Shown piece by piece: positions 24,197-34,183 of a stretch of DNA of 64,000 bases. A model generated the notes under the pieces. That model worked only from the letters and a program-made list of their open reading frames with translations. It was not told the origin of the DNA and ran no database searches. How positions within the stretch are numbered: position 1 is the stretch's first letter; every line of letters begins with the position of its first letter. A program made the position numbers and the translations under genes. Source of the stretch: Algoriphagus aestuariicola (GTDB lineage Bacteria > Bacteroidota > Bacteroidia > Cytophagales > Cyclobacteriaceae); contig NZ_JAFKCW010000003.1 in the NCBI RefSeq assembly GCF_017254835.1, positions 1-64,000 on the forward strand, given 5' to 3'.

Positions 24197-25603
24197 TTAA
24201 TTGGGAAATACTTCTCTTGGGTCAGTTATCATACCTGTCACAGCTACTGCTGCTACCGTCAACGGAGAAGCAAGCATTGTTCTTGCGCCTGGACCCTGAC
24301 GGCCTTCGAAGTTTCTGTTGGAAGTAGACACTGCCAGTTTTCCAGAAGGAATCTTGTCATCGTTCATGGCGAGACACGCAGAGCAACCCGGCTGACGCAG
24401 TTCAAATCCTGCATCTTCCAAAATTTTCACCAAGCCTTCTTCGTACGCCTGTTTCTCCACTTCGCGAGATCCAGGAACAATCCAAGCAGTGATGTTGTCC
24501 GCTTTTCTTTTGCCTTTTACAAATTCAGCAACTGAGCGGATATCTTCGATTCGACCGTTAGTACAAGAACCTACGAAGACGTAATCCACTTGCTTACCTT
24601 TCACTGACTCACCCGGAGCAAAGCCCATGTAGTCCAAAGACTTCAAGTAAGAGGTCTTGTTAGATCCTTCCATTCCTTCTGTAGTCGGGATACTACCCAC
24701 CACTTTGATTCCCATTCCTGGGTTAGTTCCGTAGGTGATCATCGGCTCGATGTCTGCGGCGTCATAGTGGTATTCTTTGTCGAAAGTAGCACCATCGTCC
24801 GTTCTTAACGTTTTCCAATGAGCTACAGCCTGATTCCACTCCTCTCCAGCTGGAGCATATTGCTTACCTTTCAGGTAGTTGAATGTAGTATCATCAGGAG
24901 CGATCAAGCCACCGCGTGCGCCCATCTCGATGGACATGTTGCAGATGGTCATTCTTGCTTCCATACTCAAATTTCTGATTGCAGAACCTGCATATTCCAC
25001 AAAATAGCCTGTAGCTCCTGCTGCGGAAATTTTGGAAATGATGTACAAGATGATATCCTTGGATGTCACGCCATTGCCAAGCTCGCCTTCTACAGAAATT
25101 CTCATTTTCTTTGGCTTGGACTGCATGATACACTGCGTCGCCAAGACCATTTCCACTTCAGAAGTACCGATTCCGAAAGCAATCGCTCCGAAGGCACCAT
25201 GCGTGGAAGTGTGGGAGTCACCGCATACGATAGTCATTCCAGGCTGAGTCACCCCCAACTCTGGACCGATCACGTGAACAATCCCGTGGTGGGCAGAACC
25301 CAAGTCATGCAGCTCGATTCCGTATTTCTTACAGTTCTCACGAAGCTTTTCCACTTGCATGCGAGAAAGCTTGTCTTTGATCGTCTGATCCTGATCCACT
25401 GTAGGAACATTGTGATCTGGAGTAGCGATCGTACGGTGAGGGTATTTTACTCCAATGCCTCGCTTCTCAAGGTTAAGAAATGCGACAGGAGAGGTCACTT
25501 CATGGATAAAATGCTTATCGATGAAGAATACATCCGGGCCAGCAGGTACCGATTTGACTACGTGTGAGTCCCAGATTTTATCAAATAATGTTGTCTTTTC
25601 CAT
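24197..25603 (-). CDS. leuC: 3-isopropylmalate dehydratase large subunit
   Basis: A 468-residue aconitase-family protein with the three cluster cysteines in the expected motifs: VGSCTNGR (about 347-354) and GCSACLAM (about 406-413). [22 protein letters not shown] is the canonical substrate loop. It works with LeuD on isopropylmalate. It begins 2 bp after the leuA stop, so the two are coupled. Usual length for the family. Confidence 0.97.
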   Translation of the reverse strand: MEKTTLFDKIWDSHVVKSVPAGPDVFFIDKHFIHEVTSPVAFLNLEKRGIGVKYPHRTIATPDHNVPTVDQDQTIKDKLSRMQVEKLRENCKKYGIELHDLGSAHHGIVHVIGPELGVTQPGMTIVCGDSHTSTHGAFGAIAFGIGTSEVEMVLATQCIMQSKPKKMRISVEGELGNGVTSKDIILYIISKISAAGATGYFVEYAGSAIRNLSMEARMTICNMSIEMGARGGLIAPDDTTFNYLKGKQYAPAGEEWNQAVAHWKTLRTDDGATFDKEYHYDAADIEPMITYGTNPGMGIKVVGSIPTTEGMEGSNKTSYLKSLDYMGFAPGESVKGKQVDYVFVGSCTNGRIEDIRSVAEFVKGKRKADNITAWIVPGSREVEKQAYEEGLVKILEDAGFELRQPGCSACLAMNDDKIPSGKLAVSTSNRNFEGRQGPGARTMLASPLTVAAVAVTGMITDPREVFPN

Positions 25604-25605
25604 AA

Positions 25606-27114
25606 TTATGCAGTCGCGTATTCCTTGACCGGTATTTTGTTGAGGGCATCGACAAAAGCCTGCGCTGAGGCCAATACGATATCTTTGTTTGAGGCAAAAC
25701 CATAATAAGGTTTGTCCGATTTGATAAGACGCATGTGTACTTTGGCCACATCGTCGCTTCCATGGGTAATGGCCTGAATCAGGAACTCCTCGAGATCCAC
25801 TTGAGGTTTAACAATTTTCTCAATGGATTTCAGGACAGCATCGACAGGCCCAACGCCACTTGAGGAAGCTGTGTGAAGCTCATTTCCAATCTTCAAGCTT
25901 ACTTGGGCATTGATAGAGCCATTTGAAGAATAGCTAACATGCTCCAACTCGATGAAATTGGACTCATCCATGTATTTTCCAACCAACTCCAGCAAATCCT
26001 TGCGTCCGATATCTCTTTTGGAGTCCGCCAAAATCAAGAATGCCTCATAGACTTCTCGCAATTCCTCACCTTCCAGTTCGACACCCAAAGCGTCCAAATG
26101 GTGCTTCAATGCCGCTCTACCAGATCTGGCTGTCAATACGATAGTCGATTCATCCACACCAACTTCCTTAGGATCGATGATCTCGTAGTTTTCTCTATGC
26201 TTCAAAACCCCATCTTGGTGAATACCGGATGAGTGAGCAAATGCATTTCTACCTACGATAGCCTTGTTGGGCTGTACTGGCATGTTCATCAGTTTGGATA
26301 CCAATCGGCTGGTCTGGTAGATTCTTGGAGTGACAATATCGGTGTAAACCGGAATCGACTTATGGCACTTAATCGCCATCACCACTTCTTCCATTGAAGT
26401 ATTCCCGGCTCGCTCGCCAATGCCGTTGATGGTGACTTCTACCTGACGGGCTCCATGCTGCACGCCTGAAATGGTATTCGCAGTTGCCATACCGAGGTCA
26501 TTGTGGCAGTGGGTAGCGATGATGGCCTTGTCGATGTTGGGCACATTGTTTTTCAAGCTGGCAATGATCGCTCCGTATTGCTCAGGAAGGCAATAGCCGG
26601 TAGTATCCGGGATGTTGACTACCGTAGCACCTGCCTTGATCACCTCCTCGATGATCTTACAAAGGAAATCCGGCTCTGAACGTCCCGCATCCTCGGCGTA
26701 AAATTCCACGTCCTCCACAAATTTTTTGGCAAACTTCACCGCCGCCACGCCCCGGGCAATGATGTCCTCGGGGGTGGAGCGGAGTTTGTATTGGATGTGG
26801 TAGGGAGATACACCGATACCGGTGTGAATCCGTCCCTTCTTCGCATATTTGAGCGCTGAGGCTGCTACTTCGATATCTTTTTCTACAGCACGGGACAGTG
26901 CACAAATGATCGGATTGGAAACAGCCTTAGAAATCTCCTGCACCGAGTTGAAATCCCCCGGGCTTGAAATCGGGAAGCCTGCTTCGATAATATCCACGCC
27001 TAGGGCCTCTAGGGCCTGGGCAACCACGATCTTCTCCTGGGTATTCAGCTGACACCCGGGCACTTGCTCCCCATCTCTCAGGGTTGTATCAAAAATCCAC
27101 AGCTTGTCACTCAT
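25606..27114 (-). CDS. leuA: 2-isopropylmalate synthase
   Basis: A 502-residue enzyme that condenses 2-oxoisovalerate with acetyl-CoA, the committed step of leucine synthesis. [17 protein letters not shown] (8-24) gives the catalytic Arg-Asp, [14 protein letters not shown] (HxH metal ligands), [14 protein letters not shown] and the C-terminal regulatory LeuA_dimer domain ([18 protein letters not shown]). This is the classical LeuA, in contrast to the citramalate-type homologue downstream. It starts 20 bp after the ilvC stop and is followed by leuC after 2 bp. Confidence 0.96.
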   Translation of the reverse strand: MSDKLWIFDTTLRDGEQVPGCQLNTQEKIVVAQALEALGVDIIEAGFPISSPGDFNSVQEISKAVSNPIICALSRAVEKDIEVAASALKYAKKGRIHTGIGVSPYHIQYKLRSTPEDIIARGVAAVKFAKKFVEDVEFYAEDAGRSEPDFLCKIIEEVIKAGATVVNIPDTTGYCLPEQYGAIIASLKNNVPNIDKAIIATHCHNDLGMATANTISGVQHGARQVEVTINGIGERAGNTSMEEVVMAIKCHKSIPVYTDIVTPRIYQTSRLVSKLMNMPVQPNKAIVGRNAFAHSSGIHQDGVLKHRENYEIIDPKEVGVDESTIVLTARSGRAALKHHLDALGVELEGEELREVYEAFLILADSKRDIGRKDLLELVGKYMDESNFIELEHVSYSSNGSINAQVSLKIGNELHTASSSGVGPVDAVLKSIEKIVKPQVDLEEFLIQAITHGSDDVAKVHMRLIKSDKPYYGFASNKDIVLASAQAFVDALNKIPVKEYATA

Positions 27115-27134
27115 AATATTTGGGGTTTGGGGTT

Positions 27135-28178
27135 TTAGTTATTCTCAGGTCTCAACTGACGGACGACCGCGCCGGCCTGCCACATTTCAGACTCTCTCAA
27201 CTCTTTCAATTCTTGCTCAAGCTTCTCTCTGTAATCTGCCTTGGAGTTGGAATCGATGGACTTCTGAGCTTCCTTGCCTGTCTTCACCGAGTCATATAGA
27301 GCCTCGAAAACCGGCTTAGTTGCGTCACGGAAAGGCTTCCACCAGTCCAATGCGCCTCGCTGGGCCGTAGTGGAGCAGTTGGCATACATCCAGTCCATTC
27401 CGTTTTCGGCTACCAAAGGCATCAAAGATTGGGTTAATTCTTCTACGGTTTCGTTAAAAGCTTCGGATGGCGTGTGACCATTTGCTCTCAACACTTCGTA
27501 CTGCGCTGCAAAGATCCCTTGGATCGCACCCATCAGGGTACCTCTTTCTCCAGTCAAGTCGGAGGTCACTTCTCTGTAGAAATCAGTTTCAAACAAGTAT
27601 CCAGATCCAACTCCAATACCCAAAGCGATAACACGGTCTTTGGCTTTGCCAGTTCCATCCTGGAAGATCGCATAGGATGAGTTCAATCCACGACCTTCTA
27701 CAAACATTCTTCTCAGAGAAGTACCAGAACCCTTTGGAGCCACCAAGATCACATCAATGTCAGCTGGAGGGATGATGCCGGTCTTTTCCTTGTAAGTCAC
27801 GCCAAATCCATGGGAGAAATAAAGCGCTTTGCCAGGAGTCAGGTGCTTCTTGACAGTTGGCCAAAGGGTAATCTGGCCTGCGTCAGAGAGCAAAAACTGA
27901 ATAATGGTGCCTTTTTCACAGGCTTCTTCGATTTCAAACAGGGTCTCACCTGGCACCCAGCCGTCAGAGATGGCTTTGTCCCAAGTCTTAGAGCCTTTTC
28001 TCTGGCCCACGATCACGTTGAAGCCGTTGTCTTTCAGGTTGAGCGCCTGTCCAGGTCCCTGTACGCCGTAACCAATTACTGCGATCACTTCGTCTTTGAG
28101 CACCTCGCGGGCTTTTTCCAATGGAAATTCATCCCTGGTTACTACGTTTTCTTCAACTGTGCCGAATTTTAATTTCAT
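27135..28178 (-). CDS. ilvC: ketol-acid reductoisomerase (class I)
   Basis: A 347-residue NAD(P)H-dependent enzyme that isomerises and reduces acetolactate or acetohydroxybutyrate in valine/leucine and isoleucine synthesis. The Rossmann loop [13 protein letters not shown] and [10 protein letters not shown] bind the cofactor; the Arg/Lys/Ser loop points to NADPH. The metal-binding knotted domain follows ([15 protein letters not shown]). Length fits a short class I enzyme. It lies 135 bp downstream of ilvN; the gap has no terminator that I can see. Confidence 0.96.
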   Translation of the reverse strand: MKLKFGTVEENVVTRDEFPLEKAREVLKDEVIAVIGYGVQGPGQALNLKDNGFNVIVGQRKGSKTWDKAISDGWVPGETLFEIEEACEKGTIIQFLLSDAGQITLWPTVKKHLTPGKALYFSHGFGVTYKEKTGIIPPADIDVILVAPKGSGTSLRRMFVEGRGLNSSYAIFQDGTGKAKDRVIALGIGVGSGYLFETDFYREVTSDLTGERGTLMGAIQGIFAAQYEVLRANGHTPSEAFNETVEELTQSLMPLVAENGMDWMYANCSTTAQRGALDWWKPFRDATKPVFEALYDSVKTGKEAQKSIDSNSKADYREKLEQELKELRESEMWQAGAVVRQLRPENN

Positions 28179-28313
28179 AAGTTTATAGTTTGATTTTTGA
28201 AGGCTATATGGAATCTCGCATGGCTTAGGATCAACTTAAAGGCGGAAGAACCTCCCCGCGCTCGATTTCATGATATAAGGTTTAATAGTTTGTCGTTGCT
28301 TCGATTGAAATAA

Positions 28314-28814
28314 TTACTTGATGAATGATTCTATGGTAAGCATGCGCTTGGCCACCGCCACCCTTCCAGATCTTGCAAATTCCAGCAGGCCGTAGCCTTT
28401 GAGGATTTCCAGCAGCTCCTGGGTTTGCTCCTTGTGCCCCGTGAGTTCCAATACCACAAATTCCGGCTCGGCTGCGATTATTTTAGCGTTGTGCTGGCGG
28501 ATGATCTTTTCCAAGCCCCCGTCCAAACGGGAGACGGGAATCTTGTACAGTGCGATCTCCTGATAGACCACTCCCTCATCTTCGTGATAAAAGGCCTTGA
28601 TTACATCGATGATCTTCTCGATCTGATTGACGAGTTGGATGACCGTGTCCTCGTTGGCCGTCACCTCGATGGTGATTCGGTGAATTCCTGGAATACGGCT
28701 TTCCGAAGCCGTAAGAGCATCAATATTTATCCCACGGCGGGTAAAAATAATGGTGATCCGGTTGAGAATTCCGATGAAATTCTCGGTAATGACGAAAATG
28801 GTGTAACGCTTCAT
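28314..28814 (-). CDS. ilvN: acetolactate synthase small (regulatory) subunit
   Basis: A 166-residue regulatory subunit. An ACT domain fills residues 1-75 (YTIFVITENFIGILNRITII), with the conserved RRGINIDALTASES. The second domain is the ALS_ss_C type. Binds valine to modulate IlvB. Starts 9 bp downstream of ilvB, the usual pairing. Confidence 0.95.
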   Translation of the reverse strand: MKRYTIFVITENFIGILNRITIIFTRRGINIDALTASESRIPGIHRITIEVTANEDTVIQLVNQIEKIIDVIKAFYHEDEGVVYQEIALYKIPVSRLDGGLEKIIRQHNAKIIAAEPEFVVLELTGHKEQTQELLEILKGYGLLEFARSGRVAVAKRMLTIESFIK

Positions 28815-28823
28815 AGGTTGGGA

Positions 28824-30518
28824 TTAGCTAAGTCTTACCTCTTCTACCGAACAGCCCGTGGCTATCATCGGAAATACGTTGTCCTCTTTCTCGACGACCA
28901 CTTCCAGAAAGAACGGCCCGTCGTGAATGAACATGTCTTCGATGGCCTCCTTCAGGTCGGCCCGATCAGAAACTTTCTGGGATTTGATATTGTAGGCTTC
29001 GGCAATCTTGATAAACTCCGGATTGTCCAATTCTGTAAACGAATAGCGTTTGTCAAAGAACATCTGCTGCCATTGGCGCACCATTCCTAGGTAGTTGTTA
29101 TTCAACAACACAATTTTCACCGGCGCTTTGGTCTGCATGATCGTACCCAGCTCTTGGATAGTCATCTGGATCCCCCCGTCACCAACTACGCAAATGACCT
29201 GACGAGAATAATCGTGCAATTGTGCCCCCAGCGCCGCCGGAAGTGCAAAACCCATGGTACCCAAACCTCCTGAAGTCACTTGGGTTCTCGACTTCTTGTA
29301 GTTGAAATACCTCCAGGCGATCATCTGGTGCTGCCCAACGTCAGTTACCAAAACCGCATCGTCAGCCTTGTATTGGTTGATCTGGTGAATGACTTCACCC
29401 ATAGTCAAGCCAAGTTTGGTAGGCGTGATATCGTGTTGCATTACCGCAGCCTTCTCCTGCTGCTCAAATTCACGGAAACGAGCCATCCAGGATTCATGCT
29501 TTTTGGCTTCAATTGCCGCAGTCAGCATAGAAAGACTTTCCTTGCAATCACCAACCACAGCGACATTTGCTTTCACATTCTTGTTGACTTCTGCTGGATC
29601 CAACTCAAGATGGATGACTTTTGCCTGCTTGGCATAGCGCTTTAAATCGCCAGTAACCCGGTCGTCAAAACGCATCCCAACCGCAATGAGGACATCGCAC
29701 TGGTTGGTAAGCATATTTGGGGCGTAGTTTCCATGCATACCCAATTTCCCAACATAATTTGGATGGTCCTGAGGCAAGGCGCCTGAGCCCAACAGCGTCG
29801 AAGCAGCTGGAATCCCGGATTTGTCGAGGAAAAACTTCAACTCAGCTTCTGCTTTTCCCAAAACGACGCCTTGCCCAAAAAGCAAATAAGGTCTCTCGGC
29901 CTTGTTGATTAGCTCGGCAGCCTCCTGGATTTTCGTTTTTTCTACCGGCTCGTAGGTTTTGTAAGACCTGAATCCCAAGCAGGGAACGTAGTTAAACTCT
30001 CCAAAATCCGTCTGGGCATTTTTTGTAATATCTATCAAAACCGGCCCTGGCCTACCAGAACGGGCAATGAAAAAGCCTTTTGCGATAGCTGGGGCTATAT
30101 CTTCAACTCTTCGAACCTGAATATTCCACTTCGTAGCTGGCATCGAAATACCGACCACGTCAGTTTCTTGAAAAGCATCAGTTCCCAACAGATGCGCTGC
30201 TACCTGACCGGTGATACATACCAACGGCGTGCTGTCGATTTGAGCGTCAGCCAAACCAGTGATGAGGTTGGTTGCCCCTGGGCCTGAAGTAGCTAAGCAG
30301 ACTCCGACTTTGCCAGAGACTCTTGCATAGCCCTGAGCAGCATGAATAGCGCCTTGCTCGTGTCGGGTCAATACATGTTTGATTTGCTCATGATAGTCGT
30401 AGAGCGCATCGTAAACTGGCATGATGGCTCCTCCGGGATATCCGAAAATAACCTCCGCCTGCTCTGCGATAAGTGACCGAACAACTATGTCCGCACCTCT
30501 GATCATCATGTCCTTCAT
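28824..30518 (-). CDS. ilvB: acetolactate synthase large (catalytic) subunit
   Basis: A 564-residue TPP enzyme that makes acetolactate from two pyruvates, or acetohydroxybutyrate from pyruvate and 2-oxobutyrate. FGYPGGAIMPVYDAL with the catalytic Glu of RHEQGAIHAAQGYAR, and the TPP/Mg motif GDGGIQMTIQE ... NNNYLGMVRQWQQ, are all present. Four bases separate it from the ilvD stop. Normal length. Confidence 0.97.
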   Translation of the reverse strand: MKDMMIRGADIVVRSLIAEQAEVIFGYPGGAIMPVYDALYDYHEQIKHVLTRHEQGAIHAAQGYARVSGKVGVCLATSGPGATNLITGLADAQIDSTPLVCITGQVAAHLLGTDAFQETDVVGISMPATKWNIQVRRVEDIAPAIAKGFFIARSGRPGPVLIDITKNAQTDFGEFNYVPCLGFRSYKTYEPVEKTKIQEAAELINKAERPYLLFGQGVVLGKAEAELKFFLDKSGIPAASTLLGSGALPQDHPNYVGKLGMHGNYAPNMLTNQCDVLIAVGMRFDDRVTGDLKRYAKQAKVIHLELDPAEVNKNVKANVAVVGDCKESLSMLTAAIEAKKHESWMARFREFEQQEKAAVMQHDITPTKLGLTMGEVIHQINQYKADDAVLVTDVGQHQMIAWRYFNYKKSRTQVTSGGLGTMGFALPAALGAQLHDYSRQVICVVGDGGIQMTIQELGTIMQTKAPVKIVLLNNNYLGMVRQWQQMFFDKRYSFTELDNPEFIKIAEAYNIKSQKVSDRADLKEAIEDMFIHDGPFFLEVVVEKEDNVFPMIATGCSVEEVRLS

Positions 30519-30522
30519 AGGC

Positions 30523-32211
30523 TTAGAATTTATCTGTTACGCAACCCTCAGAAGCGGTTGCCACAAGTTTGTTGTATTTTTTGAGTGTTCCTTGAAGCCC
30601 TTCGATTGGGCGGGGAGACCAGGTGCTGCGGCGATTTGCAAATTCTTCCTCCGACACATCGACTGACAAATTTAAGCCATCGGCATCGATAGTGATGATA
30701 TCTCCGTCTTTCAAAAGCCCGATCGGCCCGCCGCTCCAAGCTTCAGGAGTAACGTGTCCTACGACGAATCCGTGCGTCCCACCGGAGAATCTCCCGTCGG
30801 TGATCAGCGCCACGTCAGAGCCAAGCCCTGCCCCGATGATCATCGAAGTTGGCTTTAGCATCTCCGGCATTCCCGGAGCACCTTTAGGGCCGACGCTTCT
30901 GATCACAATCACATCACCGGATTTGACCTGATGATCACGGATCGCGTCATTGGCTTCCTGCTCGGAATCAAATACTCGGGCGGGTCCAGTAAAGGAGGTT
31001 CCTTCTTTTCCCGTGATCTTGGACACAGCACCTTCCGGTGCGAGATTCCCCTTTAGGATACAGAGGTGTCCTGTTTTCTTCAGCGGGGACTCCACTGGAT
31101 GAATGACATTGACCATCGAAGGGACGATGGCATCTATATTCTCGAGGTTTTCAGCCAATGTTTTGCCGGTCACTGTCATGCAGTCACCGTGAAGGTATCC
31201 TTTGTCCAAGAAGTACTTCATGAATGCAGGGAGTCCTCCCTGCTCATGAAGGTCTTCCATCATGAACTTTCCGGAAGGCTTGAAGTCGCCCAACATCGGT
31301 GTTGTCGCATTGATTGCCTTGAAGTCTTCCAAGGTAAAATCGACTTCGGCGGTCTTGGCAATAGCCAAAAGGTGCAGAACCGCATTGGTACTTCCTCCCA
31401 AAGCGATTGTCACTCGAACCGCATTTTCGATGCTTTTGCGGGTGATGATGTCTTTCGGTTTAATATCTCTCTCCAGGAGAATCCGCATGTATTTGTTGAC
31501 TTCTTGGCATTCTCTCAGTTTCTCTGCAGAATTTGCAGGATAAGAGGAGGAGTAAGGAAGAGACATCCCCATCGCCTCGATCGCCGAGCTCATGGTGTTG
31601 GCGGTGTACATTCCTCCACAAGCACCCTTGCCAGGACAAGCGTTGCGGATCACCCCGTCATAATCTTCGTCAGAAATGGTGCCCTGCACGCGCTTTCCAA
31701 ACGCTTCAAATGCCGACACGATGTTCAGTTTTTCTCCTTTGTAGTGACCAGAGGCGATGGTACCACCGTAAAGCACGATCGCAGGACGATTGGTTCTCAA
31801 CAATCCCATGATCGCCCCGGGCATATTTTTGTCACAGCCAGGCACGGCAATGCAGGCATCGAAGGAATGACCGAGGATGAAGGACTCGATGGAATCGGCG
31901 ATGATCTCCCTGGAAACCAAAGAATAGCGCATTCCCAGAGTTCCCATGGATGTGCCGTCGGAAATACCGATGGTATTAAAAACCAAACCGGTCAGATCAT
32001 ATTCCTGGGAGGATTGCTTGATCAGACCGGCGAAGTCATTGAGGTGCATATTGCAGGGGTTACTTTCATAGCCACAACTCGCTATCCCTACAAAAGGCTG
32101 TTTCATCTTTTTGTCGCTCAAGCCAGTGGCATAAAGCATGGCTTTGCCCGCCGGATGTTCGTCGTTGTCGCTTATTTCCCAACTGTATTTCTTAAGATTG
32201 CTTAGGGTCAT
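30523..32211 (-). CDS. ilvD: dihydroxy-acid dehydratase
   Basis: A 562-residue iron-sulfur dehydratase, the last common step of valine and isoleucine synthesis. Cluster cysteines sit in [22 protein letters not shown] and [16 protein letters not shown]; the C-terminus has the typical [19 protein letters not shown]. First structural gene of the operon, 17 bp downstream of the attenuator terminator (32228-32255). A long open frame on the opposite strand (31066-32205) is a shadow. Confidence 0.97.
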   Translation of the reverse strand: MTLSNLKKYSWEISDNDEHPAGKAMLYATGLSDKKMKQPFVGIASCGYESNPCNMHLNDFAGLIKQSSQEYDLTGLVFNTIGISDGTSMGTLGMRYSLVSREIIADSIESFILGHSFDACIAVPGCDKNMPGAIMGLLRTNRPAIVLYGGTIASGHYKGEKLNIVSAFEAFGKRVQGTISDEDYDGVIRNACPGKGACGGMYTANTMSSAIEAMGMSLPYSSSYPANSAEKLRECQEVNKYMRILLERDIKPKDIITRKSIENAVRVTIALGGSTNAVLHLLAIAKTAEVDFTLEDFKAINATTPMLGDFKPSGKFMMEDLHEQGGLPAFMKYFLDKGYLHGDCMTVTGKTLAENLENIDAIVPSMVNVIHPVESPLKKTGHLCILKGNLAPEGAVSKITGKEGTSFTGPARVFDSEQEANDAIRDHQVKSGDVIVIRSVGPKGAPGMPEMLKPTSMIIGAGLGSDVALITDGRFSGGTHGFVVGHVTPEAWSGGPIGLLKDGDIITIDADGLNLSVDVSEEEFANRRSTWSPRPIEGLQGTLKKYNKLVATASEGCVTDKF

Positions 32212-32227
32212 ATTTATGCTAAATAAA

Positions 32228-32255
32228 AAAGTGCCTCAGGTCGGTGAGGCACTTT
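32228..32255 (-). terminator. ilv operon attenuator terminator
   Basis: On the minus strand AAAGTGCCTCA-CCGACC-TGAGGCACTTT followed by TTT: an 11-bp stem and U-tract 17 bp before ilvD. Its first arm (32245-32253) can instead pair with the upstream copy at 32286-32295 at the end of the leader peptide frame. Confidence 0.9.
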
Positions 32256-32285
32256 AGATTTTTATATACTGGATTATAATGGTCT

Positions 32286-32296
32286 AGTGCCTCACT
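32286..32296 (-). promoter_or_regulatory. antiterminator arm overlapping leader-peptide stop codon
   Basis: On the minus strand AGTGAGGCACT; the TGA inside is the leader-peptide stop. It is complementary over 10 bp to the first arm of the terminator at 32228-32255, making the two stems mutually exclusive. Confidence 0.85.
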
Positions 32297-32351
32297 TCGA
32301 AAATCCGACGAGAATAATAAAGCTTAGGAGGACGACCAGAGGTAAAGACAT
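32292..32351 (-). CDS. ilv operon leader peptide
   Basis: A 20-codon frame (ATG at 32349-32351, TGA at 32292-32294) reading MSLPLVVLLSFIILVGFSK. Ten of 19 residues are the operon's end products: five Leu, three Val and two Ile, including VVLL and IILV runs. A ribosome starved for any of the three would stall before the antiterminator arm and leave it free to pair; a ribosome reaching the stop would cover it and let the terminator at 32228-32255 form. No Shine-Dalgarno sequence is obvious, which is common in this phylum. Detected by reading the minus strand; it is too short for usual gene finders. Confidence 0.88.
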   Translation of the reverse strand: MSLPLVVLLSFIILVGFSK

Positions 32352-32393
32352 ATCGCGGTTTGAGGTTTGATGCTTCGGTTGCGAATCACACGA

Positions 32394-32424
32394 CAATATT
32401 AAAACCCAATCTTGAGACTTACAA
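32394..32424 (-). promoter_or_regulatory. ilv operon promoter
   Basis: On the minus strand TTG (32422-32424), 20-nt spacer, then TAATATTG (32394-32401), one base off the TAnnTTTG -7 box and with the same spacing as the distal rRNA promoter. Start would lie near 32387, about 36 nt before the leader ATG. Confidence 0.5.
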
Positions 32425-32716
32425 TATTTAATTCTTCGCAATTCGTTCTTCACAAATTTTAATATTAGGAAAAAATATTTTTTATGAAATATTATATTGA
32501 TTTTATCCGATATTCAAAATCAATTTTTGAAAAATCGCGTAAAAAAAGAGATTTGTCGAAATTTTGTATCGATTTCGAGAATATTCAAATTTTTCGAAAA
32601 TTTATTCTCTTTTATTTAAGAAAAAAAATGATACACTGATAAATACCTAAAATTTATCGGAAAGATTAGGGAATTTTCAAAGAGGAAACAAGAATTCTTT
32701 CTGAATCTTATTCGAT
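32425..32716. other. A/T-rich divergent intergenic region (ilv leader to ispE)
   Basis: No open frame. It is very A/T-rich and holds the hairpin ATTGATTTT/AAAATCAAT (32496-32524) and the palindrome AAATTTT-TCG-AAAATTT (32587-32603). It may carry regulatory sites for either side, but I recognise none. Confidence 0.45.
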
Positions 32717-32724
32717 TATTTTTG
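32717..32724 (+). promoter_or_regulatory. ispE promoter -7 box
   Basis: TATTTTTG fits TAnnTTTG and lies 17 bp before the ispE ATG, so the leader would be very short. Confidence 0.5.
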
Positions 32725-32740
32725 TCCAAACATCTTTTCC

Positions 32741-33547
32741 ATGATCAGCTTTCCCAATGCAAAAATCAACCTGGGCCTCCATATCACAGCGAAACGCAAA
32801 GACGGATACCATGACATCGAAACCTGCATGGTCCCAATTCCTCTGTTCGACGCGCTGGAGATGATCATTGATAAGAAGTCCGCTTGGACTTCGACAGGCC
32901 TACCCATACCCGGAGACCCCAAAGACAATCTGATCCTCAAAGCGGAAAAACTCCTCAAAAAGGACTTTCCGGGGCTGCCAAATTTGAATATGCATCTACA
33001 TAAGAACATCCCTATGGGCGCTGGATTGGGTGGAGGATCGGCTGACGGTGCATTTGCGCTCAAGCTGATGAACAATCTTTTCGATTTACATCTGGATGAT
33101 TTTTTCCTGGAAGAATACGCTGCCCAACTTGGAAGCGACTGCCCCTTTTTCATCGAAAACAGACCAAAAATCGCTCGTGGCCGTGGGGAAATACTCTCGG
33201 AGATAAATTTATCCTTACAAGGAATTCACCTAGTGCTCATCAATCCCGGAATCCATGTCGGCACCAAAGAAGCATACGCAGGAGTAACACCAACTTCTGC
33301 CAAAGTGGCCTTGGAGGAAGTGATAGCCGATCGCTCTCGGTGGAAGGAAGAGCTTGTGAACGATTTCGAAGTCAGCGTCTTTGGCCGCTATCCGGAAATC
33401 AGTGAGATCAAAAGTAAAATGTACGATTTAGGCGCTTTCTACGCCGCGATGTCCGGCTCTGGTTCCTCGGTCTTTGGATTGTTTGAGGAAAAACCCAAAG
33501 CAACAGACTGGAAGGGAAGCTATTTTGTCTTCGAGGCCGATCTTTAA
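32741..33547 (+). CDS. ispE: 4-diphosphocytidyl-2-C-methyl-D-erythritol kinase
   Basis: A 268-residue GHMP kinase of the non-mevalonate isoprenoid pathway; phosphorylates CDP-methylerythritol. FPNAKINLGLHI start, the ATP loop PMGAGLGGGSADGAF (about 92-106) and the C-terminal MSGSGSSVFGLF are present. ispH of the same pathway lies at 57143. Probably monocistronic, divergent from the ilv operon. Confidence 0.95.
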   Translation: MISFPNAKINLGLHITAKRKDGYHDIETCMVPIPLFDALEMIIDKKSAWTSTGLPIPGDPKDNLILKAEKLLKKDFPGLPNLNMHLHKNIPMGAGLGGGSADGAFALKLMNNLFDLHLDDFFLEEYAAQLGSDCPFFIENRPKIARGRGEILSEINLSLQGIHLVLINPGIHVGTKEAYAGVTPTSAKVALEEVIADRSRWKEELVNDFEVSVFGRYPEISEIKSKMYDLGAFYAAMSGSGSSVFGLFEEKPKATDWKGSYFVFEADL

Positions 33548-33586
33548 AAAATTCATTTTCAAATCATTAGCGACCAAAACATTATT

Positions 33587-33594
33587 TATATTTG
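33587..33594 (+). promoter_or_regulatory. promoter -7 box of the RHH-MazF operon
   Basis: TATATTTG fits TAnnTTTG and lies 22 bp upstream of the antitoxin ATG. Confidence 0.55.
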
Positions 33595-33616
33595 TAATTT
33601 ATTAATATAAAACACA

Positions 33617-33859
33617 ATGGCAACTTTCACTTCCACGCTTCCAGACGAACTGCTCCAAAGGCTTACGGACTACGCAAAGAAGCTTTCGCTTCCCAAAAAC
33701 AAGCTAATGGAAAATGCGCTCAACCTGTATCTTGAACATCTGAAACGAGCCGAATACGTCAAATCCTATGGCGCCACCGCCCAAGACGAAGACATATTGG
33801 CTGTGGCAGAAGAAGGAATGGACACCTACCTCAAACAGATAGAAGGTGAAGCAGGGTGA
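33617..33859 (+). CDS. ribbon-helix-helix antitoxin
   Basis: An 80-residue protein. The N-terminal 45 residues form an RHH (CopG/MetJ-type) DNA-binding fold (TFTSTLPDELLQRLTDYAKK, LPKNKLMENALNLYLEHLKR), the rest is an acidic tail (QDEDILAVAEEGMDTYLKQ) likely to bind the toxin. The MazF toxin gene starts 14 bases before its stop, a standard toxin-antitoxin layout with antitoxin first. Expected to repress its own promoter. Confidence 0.87.
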   Translation: MATFTSTLPDELLQRLTDYAKKLSLPKNKLMENALNLYLEHLKRAEYVKSYGATAQDEDILAVAEEGMDTYLKQIEGEAG

Positions 33860-34178
33860 GATTTGGATGTCTGACCTAAACCCTGTTATGGGTTCTGAAC
33901 AAGCAGGTAGACGGCCTGTGGTGATACTTAGCGGGAACCTGATGAACAAGTTTTTACAAGTAGTCATCGCCGCACCACTCACATCCAAAATCAAAAATTA
34001 CCATGGAAACCCAATCCTGAATCCGTCAGGGAGAAATGGCTTAAAAGTCATTTCTGAACTTTTGGTTTTTCATGTTCGCTCAGTCTCTAAACAGCGCCTG
34101 ATCGAAAAAATAGGAGAAGTTGAGAAAGAAGAACTCAATATGGCCTTAGGCACTTTGAATGATCTTACCACCCTTTGA
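33846..34178 (+). CDS. MazF/PemK family toxin (endoribonuclease)
   Basis: A 110-residue toxin of the MazF/CcdB fold. KQGEIWMSDLNPVMGSEQAGRRPVVILS contains the conserved GEIW start, the Gly-rich loop and the RPVVIL strand; PLTSK (about 43-48) and the C-terminal RLIEKIGEVE complete the family. MazF enzymes cut mRNA at short motifs. It begins at a GTG overlapping the antitoxin end by 14 bases. Both genes look intact, unlike the pair at 13304. Confidence 0.9.
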   Translation: MKQGEIWMSDLNPVMGSEQAGRRPVVILSGNLMNKFLQVVIAAPLTSKIKNYHGNPILNPSGRNGLKVISELLVFHVRSVSKQRLIEKIGEVEKEELNMALGTLNDLTTL

Positions 34179-34183
34179 GACTT

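Noticed and set aside
31066-32205. 379-codon open frame on the plus strand opposite ilvD
   Set aside because: It is antisense to a fully conserved dehydratase, its translation is Cys/His/Arg rich without family features, and long antisense frames are expected from the codon use of this genome.
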